A stretch of DNA of 64,000 nt, taken from positions 336,802-400,801 of the forward strand of contig NZ_JACHLU010000002.1 of the NCBI RefSeq assembly GCF_014204625.1, in the 5' to 3' direction. Position 1 is the stretch's first letter, and each line of letters opens with the position of its first letter. Below the pieces are notes generated by a model. That model worked only from the letters and a program-made list of their open reading frames with translations, ran no database searches and was not told where the DNA came from. This DNA comes from Gillisella vitis (lineage in GTDB: Bacteria > Pseudomonadota > Alphaproteobacteria > Rhizobiales > Rhizobiaceae). Made by a program: the position numbers and the translations under genes. Positions 26,193-35,166 of the stretch are shown here, piece by piece.

Positions 26193-26561
26193 TCACATAT
26201 AAGCGAAACGCTGGCCAAACGGTGTTTCAGCGTCAAAATTCATTTTGCCAATATTGTCGCTTTCTCCCGAAAACATCGGAGGCTTGCGATCCGTATTATC
26301 GTTTTCCGGCTTTTCTGGTCGTTCTGTCGTGGCTTTTTCGGCCTTGGCGGCAGCTTTCTGTTTGGCGGCCTCCAGCTTGGTCTGGAGCGTTTTTAGCTCT
26401 GTTTCCAGTGTTGTCTGCTGCTCTTCATCTTCGTTGGCGTCAACCTCTGCTTGCTTGGTGGAAATTTGCGCTTCCAGATTGGCAATGGTTGCCTGGGATA
26501 CGCCTGAAGATGTGGATGATGTGGCAGTGCTGCTGCTTGCGACCGATGATATTGAGGTCAT
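26193..26561 (-). CDS. Small Ser-rich coiled-coil protein, FlxA-like
   Basis: A 122-residue hydrophilic protein of unknown function. It has a Ser/Thr-rich N-terminus (MTSISSVASSSTATSSTSSG), a coiled coil at about 22-75 rich in E, Q, K and A (IANLEAQISTKQAEVDANED), a charged linker, and the C-terminal FDAETPFGQRFAYM. The layout resembles FlxA-like proteins (a Ser-rich start followed by a coiled coil). No signal peptide or membrane segment. Coding is supported by the low-complexity yet ordered composition and lack of a better opposite-strand ORF. Confidence 0.6.
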   Translation of the reverse strand: MTSISSVASSSTATSSTSSGVSQATIANLEAQISTKQAEVDANEDEEQQTTLETELKTLQTKLEAAKQKAAAKAEKATTERPEKPENDNTDRKPPMFSGESDNIGKMNFDAETPFGQRFAYM

Positions 26562-26807
26562 GGTTTTGATCCTTGAAAAATGGGTTTAATTCTTCTGCGA
26601 CTCAACTCTCGAAATTTCACATTTCCCGCGAGAGCCAGTGTTTTTCTACGCTCACAAAGTTAATAATTTATCATAATGGTAATTAACTATAATCATATTG
26701 TTGCTTGCTGAAATCGGATTGCTTCTGGGTGAACACATTGTTTTCAACCCTTCGTTTGCCTTCAGCCCTCGCGGTGGTTATCTCTGGACCAAAGACAGGA
26801 GAGTGCC

Positions 26808-27854
26808 ATGGAACTGGGCCTTTATACATTTGCCGATGTTGATCCGAACGCCGCCAACAAGGGGCTTGAAGCCAAGCGCCGGGTGGATGAGCTGCTGGAA
26901 GAAATTCAGCTGGCCGACGAAGTCGGGCTGGATGTATTTGGCCTTGGTGAGCACCACCGCCCGGATTACATGGCCTCATCGCCTGCCACGATTTTGGCGG
27001 CAGCGGCAGTGAAAACCAAAAATATCCGCCTGACCAGTGCCGTGTCGGTGCTGAGTTCCGATGATCCGGTGCGGGTGTTTCAGCAATTTGCCACCGTGGA
27101 TTTGCTCTCCAATGGGCGGGTGGAAATGATGGCGGGGCGCGGCTCCTTCATCGAGAGCTTTCCCTTGTTCGGCTATGATCTTGATGATTATGACCTTTTG
27201 TTTGCCGAAAAACTTCAGCTTTTGATGGAAATCCGCGAAAACGAAGTGGTGACATGGCAGGGTGAGACCCGCAAATCCATTCAGGGCCGGGGTGTTTATC
27301 CGCGACCAATCCAAGATCCGCTGCCGCTGTGGATTGCCGTGGGTGGCACACCGCAGTCGGTGGCGCGGGCGGGTGCTTTGGGTCTGCCGCTGGCGCTGGC
27401 GATTATCGGCGGTGAGCCGCATCGGTTTGCACCGCTGTTCAATCTCTATCGTCAAAGTGGTGAGCGCACCGGCACGGCCCCCTCTCTGTTGAAAACATCC
27501 ATCAATGTGCATGGATTCATTCATGAAACCGACCAATCGGCTGCCGATATTTTCTATGAGCCGCAGGCCGTGGTGATGAATCGCATTGGCCGCGAGCGTG
27601 GCTGGGGCCCCACCAATCGCGCTCATTTTGATGCCAGCCGTGGGCCGCAGGGGGCGCTGTTTGTCGGCAGCCCGGAAACCGTGGCCGAGAAGATCATCGC
27701 CCATCACAGGATTTTCAAAAACGATCGCTTCTTGCTGCAAATGGCCATTGGTCCCATGCCGCATAAGGAGATCATGAAGGGCATTGAGCTTTATGGTTCG
27801 AAAGTGGCCCCGCTGGTGCGGCAGGCATTGACGGCTGCAAAGGCTGAGGCGTAA
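26808..27854 (+). CDS. LLM-class flavin-dependent oxidoreductase (luciferase-like monooxygenase)
   Basis: A 348-residue single-component luciferase-like protein: [35 protein letters not shown] (substrate/flavin region), [58 protein letters not shown] and [12 protein letters not shown]. It probably uses reduced flavin from a separate reductase to oxygenate an unidentified substrate. AGGAGAG stands six bases before the ATG. It is followed at 33 bases by a methionine aminopeptidase gene, with which it may share a transcript. Confidence 0.88.
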   Translation: MELGLYTFADVDPNAANKGLEAKRRVDELLEEIQLADEVGLDVFGLGEHHRPDYMASSPATILAAAAVKTKNIRLTSAVSVLSSDDPVRVFQQFATVDLLSNGRVEMMAGRGSFIESFPLFGYDLDDYDLLFAEKLQLLMEIRENEVVTWQGETRKSIQGRGVYPRPIQDPLPLWIAVGGTPQSVARAGALGLPLALAIIGGEPHRFAPLFNLYRQSGERTGTAPSLLKTSINVHGFIHETDQSAADIFYEPQAVVMNRIGRERGWGPTNRAHFDASRGPQGALFVGSPETVAEKIIAHHRIFKNDRFLLQMAIGPMPHKEIMKGIELYGSKVAPLVRQALTAAKAEA

Positions 27855-27887
27855 GGCAACCAAAAGCCAAATTATGAAAGCGTGTCG

Positions 27888-28643
27888 ATGATTATTGCCA
27901 ATGATGATGAATTGCAGGGCCTCAAGGACATTGGCCGTCTGTGCGGCCTTGCAGTCAAGATCATGGCAGCGTCGCTGGAGCCTGGCATCACCACCCGCGA
28001 ACTGGATCTGATTGGTCGTAAGGTGCTGGAAGATGCCGGTGCGCAATCGGCACCGGAGCTGTGCTATCAGTTTCCGGGGGCGACCTGCATCAGTGTCAAT
28101 GAAGAAGTGGCCCATGGCATTCCCGGTGATCGGGTGATCAAGCCGGGTGATCTGGTTAATATTGACGTATCCGCCGAGAAAAACGGCTTTTTTGGCGATA
28201 CCGGCGCATCGTTTCTGGTGCCGCCCGGCAAGCCCAAAACCGAACGTCTGCTGCGCGATGGCAAGCGGGCGCTATTTTTGGGCATTCAGCAGGTGAAAAC
28301 CGGCTTTCCCTTTGCAGGCATTGGCCGTGCCATTGGCGCATTCGCCGATTGCCATCGCTATACGCTGATTGAAAATCTCGCCAGCCACGGCATTGGCCGC
28401 TCCCTGCACGAGGAGCCACGCGAACTTTCCACCTGGGCGGACCCGGATGAAACCCGGATTATGCAGGAGGGCCAGGTGTTTACCATCGAGCCTTTCCTGT
28501 CGCTCGGTGCCCAATGGGCAGAAGACGGCGAGGGGGATGATCCGTGGACGCTCTATAGTGAGCCGCGGGCGCTGACGGTGCAGTTTGAGCACACCGTGGT
28601 GGCGACAAAGAGCGGCCCGCTGATTTTGACCATGGTGGAATAG
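27888..28643 (+). CDS. map: Type I methionine aminopeptidase, probably a second copy
   Basis: A 251-residue metallopeptidase removing N-terminal methionine from nascent proteins. It has the five metal ligands in context: the Asp pair in [20 protein letters not shown], His in [12 protein letters not shown], Glu in FTIEPFLS and Glu in QFEHTVV. GTG at 27882 would add two residues; neither start has a good ribosome-binding site. It lacks the N-terminal SEC-C or zinc extension. Its association with a luciferase-like oxidoreductase rather than ribosomal genes suggests an accessory paralogue. Confidence 0.88.
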   Translation: MIIANDDELQGLKDIGRLCGLAVKIMAASLEPGITTRELDLIGRKVLEDAGAQSAPELCYQFPGATCISVNEEVAHGIPGDRVIKPGDLVNIDVSAEKNGFFGDTGASFLVPPGKPKTERLLRDGKRALFLGIQQVKTGFPFAGIGRAIGAFADCHRYTLIENLASHGIGRSLHEEPRELSTWADPDETRIMQEGQVFTIEPFLSLGAQWAEDGEGDDPWTLYSEPRALTVQFEHTVVATKSGPLILTMVE

Positions 28644-28662
28644 CCATTTCCAGCACGGTTTT

Positions 28663-28959
28663 GTGAGGGGACATATCAAAAATTCTGAATTGTCAGTTTC
28701 CATTACCGCCTATGGCCTGCGACTGGGGCGGGTGCTGGCACCCAAAAGCCCACGCAAGGCGCTCTCAGTGATGACAGCGGCGTTTGGCACTGGCCAGATT
28801 CTCGGCCCGCTGGTGGCCGGTGCAATTGCCCAGTGCAGCGGCAGTTTTACCCTGCCGAGCCTGATTGCAGCCTGTGTGCTGCTGATCAGCCTTGTTTTGG
28901 CCGCATCCCTGTGGACAAGCATGAAAAAGGCAAAAAATCAGGTCATTACAAATGCGTAA
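28663..28959 (+). pseudogene. C-terminal remnant of an MFS transporter (YbfB/YjiJ-like)
   Basis: About 85 codons matching only the end of a 12-helix transporter: [40 protein letters not shown], then [20 protein letters not shown], the last helix. No start or N-terminal transmembrane helices exist upstream, where methionine aminopeptidase ends 20 bases earlier. The rest of the gene appears to have been deleted. A functional small membrane protein is unlikely. Confidence 0.7.
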
Positions 28960-29069
28960 GGATGGTTTTCAAGTCTTGCCGCGCAGTGGTAACTGACCTA
29001 GTTTGCCGATAAATTTTTGTTCCGAACTGGTCGGAACGATTGAAGAGACCCTTCAAAGAGGCAGACCCC

Positions 29070-30320
29070 GTGTTTCTATCTTTCTTTCCAAAACCTAAAC
29101 CGTTCTTTCTTTCAGCCGCTCTTTGGAGCTTGCTGGCTGTGCTTGTGTGGTATGCTGGCGCCAAAGAATGGGGCGGATATATCGGCCTGCCTCCTTTGCC
29201 TGAAGGGCAAGAGCCAGAGGTTGGGGCGTCGCTGTTCTGGTCGGCACCTTTCGTATGGTTCTACATCTATTATACGGCGATCGTATCTATCTTCGGATTG
29301 GCGTGGCGGATTTACAGCCCACACCGCTGGCAGCTTTGGTCGGTTTGGGGCAGTGCGCTGATTATCTTTACCACCTATTTCTCGGTGCAGGTCAGCGTGG
29401 CGATCAATGCCTGGTATGGCCCGTTTTACAATCTGATTCAGCAGGCGCTGTCCAAGGCTGGATCGGTAACAGCCTCACAGCTTTATCTGGGAATGCTCGG
29501 TTTTGCCGGAATTGCTTTTATCGCCATTACCATCGGTGTTTTGAGCCGGTTTTTTGTGAGCCATTATATCTTCCGTTGGCGCACGGCGATGAACGAATAT
29601 TACATGCAAAATTGGCAAAAGCTGCGCCACATTGAAGGGGCCTCCCAGCGTGTGCAGGAAGATACAATGCGATTTTCAATGACGGTTGAAAGTCTCGGCG
29701 TTGCACTTGTCAGCTCACTCATGACACTGATCGCCTTTTTGCCGGTGCTGTTTACTCTCGGCAAGGACATTACCGAACTGCCTTTGATTGGCAATATTCC
29801 CCATGCTCTGGTGTGGGCGGCCATTTTCTGGTCGGTTTTTGGAACGGTATTTCTGGCCGCAGTTGGTGTAAAGCTACCCGGTCTTGAGTTCAGAAATCAG
29901 CGGGTTGAGGCGACCTATCGTAAAGAGCTTGTCTATGGCGAAGACGACCCCAACCGCGCACAGCCACCAACAGTTGCCGAGCTGTTTGACAATGTGCGCA
30001 AAAACTATTTTCGACTGTATTTCCACTACATGTACTTCAATGTTGCGCGGATTTTCTATTTACAGGCCGATAATCTTTTCAGCCTGATTGTGCTGGTGCC
30101 ATCCATTGTTGCAGGCAAGCTGACCCTTGGCCTGCTGACCCAGCTCAACAATGTTTTCGATCAGGTTCGTGGTTCTTTCCAATATCTTGTCAGCTCATGG
30201 ACGACGATTGTTGAACTGCTGTCGATCTATAAACGTCTTCGCGCTTTTGAAGCCGCCATTGATGGTGAGCCTCTGCCCGAAATCGACCAACGCTATATGG
30301 CGCGGCACGATCAGGATTGA
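29070..30320 (+). CDS. bacA: Peptide antibiotic transporter BacA/SbmA family
   Basis: A 416-residue inner-membrane protein importing peptides and, in rhizobia, needed for bacteroid survival and for very-long-chain fatty acid modification of lipid A. GTG at 29070 gives the start [20 protein letters not shown], which matches S. meliloti BacA (MFQSFFPKPK). GAGG lies about eight bases upstream. Conserved features are about seven membrane segments, [45 protein letters not shown] and [20 protein letters not shown]. An ATG at 29040 would add ten non-homologous residues. No ATPase domain is present, so it is BacA/SbmA rather than BclA. Confidence 0.92.
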   Translation: MFLSFFPKPKPFFLSAALWSLLAVLVWYAGAKEWGGYIGLPPLPEGQEPEVGASLFWSAPFVWFYIYYTAIVSIFGLAWRIYSPHRWQLWSVWGSALIIFTTYFSVQVSVAINAWYGPFYNLIQQALSKAGSVTASQLYLGMLGFAGIAFIAITIGVLSRFFVSHYIFRWRTAMNEYYMQNWQKLRHIEGASQRVQEDTMRFSMTVESLGVALVSSLMTLIAFLPVLFTLGKDITELPLIGNIPHALVWAAIFWSVFGTVFLAAVGVKLPGLEFRNQRVEATYRKELVYGEDDPNRAQPPTVAELFDNVRKNYFRLYFHYMYFNVARIFYLQADNLFSLIVLVPSIVAGKLTLGLLTQLNNVFDQVRGSFQYLVSSWTTIVELLSIYKRLRAFEAAIDGEPLPEIDQRYMARHDQD

Positions 30321-30343
30321 TCAAATTCATGTTGTGTGACAGC

Positions 30344-30363
30344 GGCCGGGATTTTCCGGCCGT
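30344..30363 (+). terminator. Hairpin after bacA
   Basis: CGGCCGG (30344-30350) and CCGGCCG (30357-30363) with loop GATTTT, 23 bases after the bacA stop. No T-run follows. A related GGCCGAGATTTTCTGGCCG hairpin recurs near 30538-30556, so it may be part of the neighbouring repeat array. Confidence 0.45.
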
Positions 30364-30385
30364 CAGCTTATTGACACATCTCTCG

Positions 30386-30503
30386 CTCGACGTTTCGTTA
30401 TCCTCGGGCCTGTGCCGGGGATCTGCCGCCGCTGAATAAGCAATTGACGTTATTGATGAAATTAACGTGCTCAGATGCTCGTCACAGGGCCGAGCATGAC
30501 GTC
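30386..30503. repeat. Interspersed repeat, family D, copy 1
   Basis: It begins GCTCGACGTTTCGTTATCCT and ends CAGGGCCGAGCATGACGTC. The same start and end blocks occur at 33680-33798, with a diverged middle. It fills most of the 30321-30664 spacer between bacA and nnrU; no gene is seen there. Confidence 0.8.
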
Positions 30504-30664
30504 GAGTATCAATGCAGGCTTTGTCAGCAGCCTGACGGCCGAGATTTTCTGGCCGCTTTCATTGAAAGGCTGAATCCCTAATCCCTCCGATTTGATCGCT
30601 ATGGTCACACGCGGCGTTCCGCGCTATCACTGTTTGCAGGTTGGTTTAAAGGGAATCGGGTTTC

Positions 30665-31243
30665 ATGCTTCTTCTGATCATTGGGTTAATTCTGTTTCTG
30701 GGCCTGCACATGATCCGGGTGGTGGCTCCCGGTCTGCGTGCCAGCATGGTGGCCCGGCTGGGGCTGAATGGCTGGAAGGGGCTGTACTCGGTCGCAGCAG
30801 TTGTTTCGATTGTGCTGGTGGCCTATGGCTATAGCGTGGCACCTGTGATCAATGTGTGGTTTCCGCCGATGGGCATGAGCCATCTGACGGTGACATTGAT
30901 GGTGTTTGCCACGATCTGTCTTGTCGCAGGCTTTTTGCCTGCGGGTCACATTGTGGTTAAGTCCAAACATCCCATGGTGCTGTCCATCAAGATCTGGGCG
31001 CTTTCGCATCTGCTCTCCAATGGCGATCTGCGCTCCATCATTCTGTTTGCCGCATTTCTGGCATGGGGCGTGATTTTGCGCATTGCGCTGAAGCGGCGTG
31101 AGCGGGCAGGCGAGATTGCGCCTCGCGCGTTTGTCTCTGCGAAATATGACCTTTATGCTGTGGTGCTGGGCCTTGTTGTCTGGGCAGCCATCACCTTCAA
31201 ACTGCACGAAATGCTGATTGGTGTCGCTCCGCTTGCCATGTAA
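30665..31243 (+). CDS. NnrU family membrane protein
   Basis: A 192-residue protein with about six transmembrane segments, starting MLLLIIGLILFLGLHMIRVV. It has the NnrU features GWKGLYSVAAVVSIVLVAYG, HLTVTLMVFATICLVAGFLP, HPMVLSIKIWALSHLLSNGD and the C-terminal HEMLIGVAP. NnrU was named for a role with nitrite/nitric oxide reductase expression in Rhodobacter; the family relates to isoprenoid-type NnrU/DUF enzymes. No denitrification genes are nearby, so its role here is unclear. Confidence 0.88.
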   Translation: MLLLIIGLILFLGLHMIRVVAPGLRASMVARLGLNGWKGLYSVAAVVSIVLVAYGYSVAPVINVWFPPMGMSHLTVTLMVFATICLVAGFLPAGHIVVKSKHPMVLSIKIWALSHLLSNGDLRSIILFAAFLAWGVILRIALKRRERAGEIAPRAFVSAKYDLYAVVLGLVVWAAITFKLHEMLIGVAPLAM

Positions 31244-31368
31244 ATGCACGATTTGCGGGGGTCTGGGGAATGAATTGCCACCCGCCCCCCTTACAATAGT
31301 GTAGAAATCGGGTAGAAGGCGCAGCATCGGACAATCGATTAAACCAAGGCTTGAGCCCGGAATTTGTT

Positions 31369-32040
31369 ATGGCAGACCAAAACGACAGCTTTATTCGTGA
31401 AGTGAATGATGAAATCCGCTCGGAACAGATGCAGCGCGTCTGGCGCAAGCTGGGGCCAGTCATTATCACCGTTGCGGTGCTGGTGGTGCTGGCCACGGCG
31501 GGTTATCGCGTTTATGAATACTGGACGGATGATCGCTCGTCACAATCGGGTGATCAGTTTCTGGCCGCACAAAAGCTGGCTGCTGACGGCAAGATTGATG
31601 ATGCGCTGAAAGCCTTTGATGCGCTTGAAAGCACCGGCTTTGGCAGCTATCCGACCCTTGCGCGTTTTCGTGCAGCAAGTCTTCTGGCCCAGAAGGGTGA
31701 TCAGAAGGGCGCTCTTGATGCGTTTGCTGCGCTTGGCAAAGACACATCCGTGCCGGAAGCTTTGCGGGATGTTGCTCATATTCGCGCTGGTTGGCTGCTG
31801 ATTGACAATGGCACCTATGAACAGGTTTCGGCTGAAGTCGAGGCTTTGGCCACGCCCGGTCACTCCCTGCGCAGTTCGGCCCGCGAGGCTTTGGGTCTGG
31901 CCGCTTACAAGGCGGGACAGATGGACCGCGCCCGCGAATGGTTTGAGCAGATTGTTGAAGACACGCAGACCCCGCGCAACGTTAACAGCCGCGCGCAGAT
32001 CATGCTGGATAATATCGCTGCTGCCAGCAAGACACCCTGA
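31369..32040 (+). CDS. Tetratricopeptide-like membrane-anchored protein (YfgM family)
   Basis: A 223-residue protein. It has a cytosolic N-terminus (MADQNDSFIREVNDEIRSEQ), one transmembrane segment at about 31-50 (LGPVIITVAVLVVLATAGY), then a periplasmic TPR-like helical domain (GDQFLAAQKLAADGKIDDAL, LREALGLAAYK-type repeats). YfgM-type proteins bind the SecYEG translocon and hand secreted proteins to chaperones. It sits 54 bases before der, and the yfgM-(bamB)-der neighbourhood is widespread in Proteobacteria, which supports the call. ATG 31369 is used; an alternative TTG at 31351 lacks support. Confidence 0.85.
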   Translation: MADQNDSFIREVNDEIRSEQMQRVWRKLGPVIITVAVLVVLATAGYRVYEYWTDDRSSQSGDQFLAAQKLAADGKIDDALKAFDALESTGFGSYPTLARFRAASLLAQKGDQKGALDAFAALGKDTSVPEALRDVAHIRAGWLLIDNGTYEQVSAEVEALATPGHSLRSSAREALGLAAYKAGQMDRAREWFEQIVEDTQTPRNVNSRAQIMLDNIAAASKTP

Positions 32041-32094
32041 TTTTTTCAAAATAGGCCCGCAAATGGGCTGGATGCAACCGGATACTAAAATTTC

Positions 32095-33522
32095 ATGAGC
32101 TTTACCGTCGCCATCGTCGGACGTCCCAATGTGGGCAAATCCACGCTTTTCAACCGTCTGGTTGGCAAGAAGCTGGCGCTTGTCGATGACATGCCCGGCG
32201 TGACCCGTGACCGGCGTCCCGGCGACGCCAAACTGGTGGATTTGCGGTTTCGCATTATCGACACCGCCGGTCTGGAAGATGCCGGGCCGGAAACGCTGGA
32301 AGGCCGGATGCGCGCCCAGACGGAAGCCGCCATTGATGAGGCCGATCTGTCGCTGTTTGTGGTCGATGCCAAAATGGGCCTGACCCATGTGGACAAAACA
32401 CTGGCCAATATGCTGCGCAAGCGCGGCAAGCCTGTGGTGCTGGTGGCCAATAAATCCGAAGCCAAAGGTTCTGACGGTGGCTTTTACGATGCCTTCACGC
32501 TGGGTCTTGGCGAGCCTGTGCCGATCTCTGCCGAGCATGGTCAGGGCATGATCGATCTGCGCGATGCCATTGTTGAAGCCTTGGGCGAAGAACGCGCCTT
32601 CCCGGACGATGACGATGATGTGGCGGAGACCGATATTTCTCTCAAGCCAACCGGCGATGATGAGGAAGACGAAGAAGAGCTGTCGCATTATGACGAAAGC
32701 CTGCCTTTGCGCGTGGCCATTGTGGGGCGCCCGAATGCGGGCAAATCGACACTGATCAACCGTTTTCTGGGCGAAGACCGTCTGCTGACGGGGCCGGAAG
32801 CCGGTATTACCCGCGATTCGATTTCGGTGGAATGGGATTGGCGTGGCCGTACCATCAAGATGTTTGACACCGCCGGAATGCGCCGCAAAGCCCGCGTCAT
32901 AGAGAAGCTGGAAAAGCTGTCTGTGGCCGACGCGCTGCGGGCCATCCGCTTTGCCGAGACGGTGGTGATCGTGTTTGACGCCACCATTCCGTTTGAAAAG
33001 CAGGACATTCAGATTGTCGATCTGGTGCTGCGCGAAGGCCGCGCCGCTGTGCTGGCCTTCAACAAATGGGATCTGGTGGAAGACCCGCAGGCTTTGCTGG
33101 CCGAGCTGCGTGAAAAGACCGAGCGGCTGTTGCCGCAGGCACGCGGCATTCGGGCTGTGCCGATTTCAGGCCAGACGGGCTATGCGCTTGACAAGTTGAT
33201 GCAGTCGATTGTCGATACGGACCGGGTCTGGAACAAGCGTATTTCCACCGCCAGGCTGAACCGCTGGCTGGATAGCGTTCAGACCCAGCATCCGCCACCG
33301 GCCGTCTCTGGCCGTCGCCTGAAGCTGAAATATATGACGCAGGTGAAGGCTCGCCCGCCTGCCTTCATGATTTCCTGCACACGGCCCGATTCCGTGCCGG
33401 AAAGCTATATTCGCTACCTCACCAATGGTTTGCGTGCTGATTTTGACATGCCGGGCGTTCCAATCCGCATTCACCTGAAGGCGGCGGACAATCCGTTTGA
33501 GGGTAAGAAGCGCAGGCGGTAA
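32095..33522 (+). CDS. der: Ribosome biogenesis GTPase Der (EngA)
   Basis: A 475-residue protein with tandem GTPase domains. The first has [23 protein letters not shown] and ANKSE. The second has [27 protein letters not shown] and [10 protein letters not shown]-terminal KH-like domain follows ([20 protein letters not shown]). It acts in 50S subunit assembly. The acidic linker between the two domains ([19 protein letters not shown]) is typical of alphaproteobacterial Der. Confidence 0.97.
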   Translation: MSFTVAIVGRPNVGKSTLFNRLVGKKLALVDDMPGVTRDRRPGDAKLVDLRFRIIDTAGLEDAGPETLEGRMRAQTEAAIDEADLSLFVVDAKMGLTHVDKTLANMLRKRGKPVVLVANKSEAKGSDGGFYDAFTLGLGEPVPISAEHGQGMIDLRDAIVEALGEERAFPDDDDDVAETDISLKPTGDDEEDEEELSHYDESLPLRVAIVGRPNAGKSTLINRFLGEDRLLTGPEAGITRDSISVEWDWRGRTIKMFDTAGMRRKARVIEKLEKLSVADALRAIRFAETVVIVFDATIPFEKQDIQIVDLVLREGRAAVLAFNKWDLVEDPQALLAELREKTERLLPQARGIRAVPISGQTGYALDKLMQSIVDTDRVWNKRISTARLNRWLDSVQTQHPPPAVSGRRLKLKYMTQVKARPPAFMISCTRPDSVPESYIRYLTNGLRADFDMPGVPIRIHLKAADNPFEGKKRRR

Positions 33523-33568
33523 GCTATCGGAAACTGGCTGTTGGTGAAGCCAATGCCCAATTTGACGA

Positions 33569-33673
33569 CTAGAGTTTGTCAGGGAAAAGTGGAACCCGGT
33601 TTTCCCGAAAAGACAAACAAAAACAAAAAAGTTTAGAGTCTGTCTGGTTCAATCTGAACCTGACAGACTCTAG
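33569..33673. repeat. Interspersed repeat, family E, copy 1
   Basis: A 105-bp element bounded by inverted ends CTAGAGTTTGTCAGG and CCTGACAGACTCTAG. It contains the core GGGAAAAGTGGAACCCGG followed by a purine tract, then a hairpin around GTCTGGTTCAATCTGAACC. Other copies are at 33843-33909 (inverted), 38791-38822 (fragment) and 51908-52497 (expanded by insertion). Confidence 0.85.
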
Positions 33674-33679
33674 CCGCTG

Positions 33680-33798
33680 GCTCGACGTTTCGTCACCCTC
33701 GGGCCTGTCCCGAGGGTCTGCTGTCGGTGAACATGGCACTACGCTATTTATAAAACATAACGTGGTCAGATGCTCGGCACAGGGCCGAGCATGACGTC
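33680..33798. repeat. Interspersed repeat, family D, copy 2
   Basis: It shares GCTCGACGTTTCGT, CCTCGGGCCTGT and CAGATGCTCG..CACAGGGCCGAGCATGACGTC blocks with 30386-30503. It sits between an upright and an inverted family E copy in the der to glycosyltransferase spacer; no gene is present in 33523-33905. Confidence 0.8.
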
Positions 33799-33842
33799 AG
33801 AGATCGGGGTGGATTTCACAAAAAAATCTGCACGTCAAAATC

Positions 33843-33909
33843 CAGGTTTCTTTGTTTTCGTTTGTTTTTTCGGGAAAAGCGGGTTCCACTTTTCCCTTAC
33901 AAACTCTAA
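33843..33909. repeat. Interspersed repeat, family E, copy 2 (inverted, partial)
   Basis: The reverse complement of the left half of 33569-33673: AGCGGGTTCCACTTTTCCC preceded by a pyrimidine-rich tract and ending CAAACTCTA. Its end supplies the TAG stop codon (33906-33908) of the glycosyltransferase gene. Confidence 0.8.
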
Positions 33910-34973
33910 CTCCCCAACACCTGCTTTACCGCTTTGCGTCTGCGCAATCGCAGGCGACGTTTGCCCTGCGCTTTGGCCTCAATCACATTATCGAGAAACT
34001 GTTTGGTGGCAGCCGCCCAGGAGTAGCTTTCCGCCAGTGTGCGGGCAGCCGTGCGCGAGCATTCCAGCGCCTTGAGGCAGGCCACTTGCAAATCATCATC
34101 CAGCGCGCCGGCTTTGGGGTCTGTGACAATATCGATTGGCCCGGTGACGGGATAGGCGGCCACCGGCACGCCAGAGGCCAGAGCTTCTAAAATAGTATTG
34201 CCAAAGGTGTCGGTTTTCGATGGAAACACAAACACATCGGCCTGCGCATAGGCGTCCGCCAGTTCCGCGCCAAATTTGACCCCGGTAAACAGCACATCCG
34301 GGTGACGGGCGGCCAGCTCTGCGCGGGCCGGGCCATCGCCCACCACCACTTTTGAGCCGGGCAGTTCAAGGGCCAGAAAAGCGGGCAGGTTTTTTTCCAC
34401 AGCCACCCGGCCAACCGTCATGAAAATCGGTCGTTTCAGACCAAAAGCTGTGTCTTCCAGTGGCTTGGGATGGAACAGGTGGGTGTCAATGCCCCGGCTC
34501 CACAGGCGCAGATTGCCGATGCGCTTGCTGTCCAGTTCGCGCTTCAGGCTTTCTGTTGCCACCATGCAGGCACCGCCAGCGCGGTGAAACCAGCGCACAT
34601 AGGCATAGAGCCAGGACAGCGGAATGGGCAGGCGGGCGGCGACATATTCGGGAAAGCGGGTGTGATAGCTGGTGGAGAAAGCAACGCCATGTTTGACGCA
34701 CCAGCGCCGCGCCAAAAGCCCAAGCGGGCCTTCCGTGGCAATGTGGATCAGGTCCGGGCGGCTGTCTTGGATGGCTTTGGCAATGGTGCCAGGCCCGGTC
34801 AGCGACAGGCGAATTTCGGGGTAGGTCGGCATGGGAATGCTGGAATAGGAGGCGGGGGTGATCATGGAAACAGTGACACCCATCCTGACCAGTTCCGCAT
34901 TGGTGTTTTCAATCGAGCGCACAACGCCATTGACCTGCGGATGCCAGGCATCGGTCACGATTGTCAGCCTCAT
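33906..34973 (-). CDS. Glycosyltransferase family 4 (GT-B, MGDG/GlcD-type)
   Basis: A 355-residue GT-B glycosyltransferase. The N-terminal domain is MRLTIVTDAWHPQVNGVVRS with HIATEGPLGLLARRWC and TSYHTRFPEYVAAR. The C-terminal nucleotide-sugar domain has FMTVGRVAVEKNLPAFL, VVVGDGPARAEL and the ExxxxE-type motif FVFPSKTDTFGNTILEALAS. It resembles bacterial enzymes that glycosylate diacylglycerol or mannosylate lipids, so a membrane-lipid acceptor is likely. ATG 34973 follows GAGGAG by seven bases. The last codons and the stop fall in a family E repeat, so the original C-terminus may have been altered (tail RRLRLRRRKAVKQVLGS). Confidence 0.88.
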   Translation of the reverse strand: MRLTIVTDAWHPQVNGVVRSIENTNAELVRMGVTVSMITPASYSSIPMPTYPEIRLSLTGPGTIAKAIQDSRPDLIHIATEGPLGLLARRWCVKHGVAFSTSYHTRFPEYVAARLPIPLSWLYAYVRWFHRAGGACMVATESLKRELDSKRIGNLRLWSRGIDTHLFHPKPLEDTAFGLKRPIFMTVGRVAVEKNLPAFLALELPGSKVVVGDGPARAELAARHPDVLFTGVKFGAELADAYAQADVFVFPSKTDTFGNTILEALASGVPVAAYPVTGPIDIVTDPKAGALDDDLQVACLKALECSRTAARTLAESYSWAAATKQFLDNVIEAKAQGKRRLRLRRRKAVKQVLGS

Positions 34974-35166
34974 CCGCGCGCTCCTCATGCAAAAACGCAA
35001 CGCGACTCAACCCTCGCGCCACCCTTATCTCGCGCTTATGAGCCAGATTTGTAACAGATGAATGAAACACACATTTTGGTGATTGCCACTGGTCTGCTGC
35101 GAGATGACTCTATAGTTTTTAAACATCAACAGAAGCCCCGATAGAACAGCAGCACAGGATAGCAGC

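Noticed and set aside
33523..33905. A small insertion sequence or MITE with its own transposase in the der to glycosyltransferase spacer
   Set aside because: Repeats are present, but there is no transposase frame, and the inverted outer copies are unequal in length, so it is listed only as mosaic repeats.
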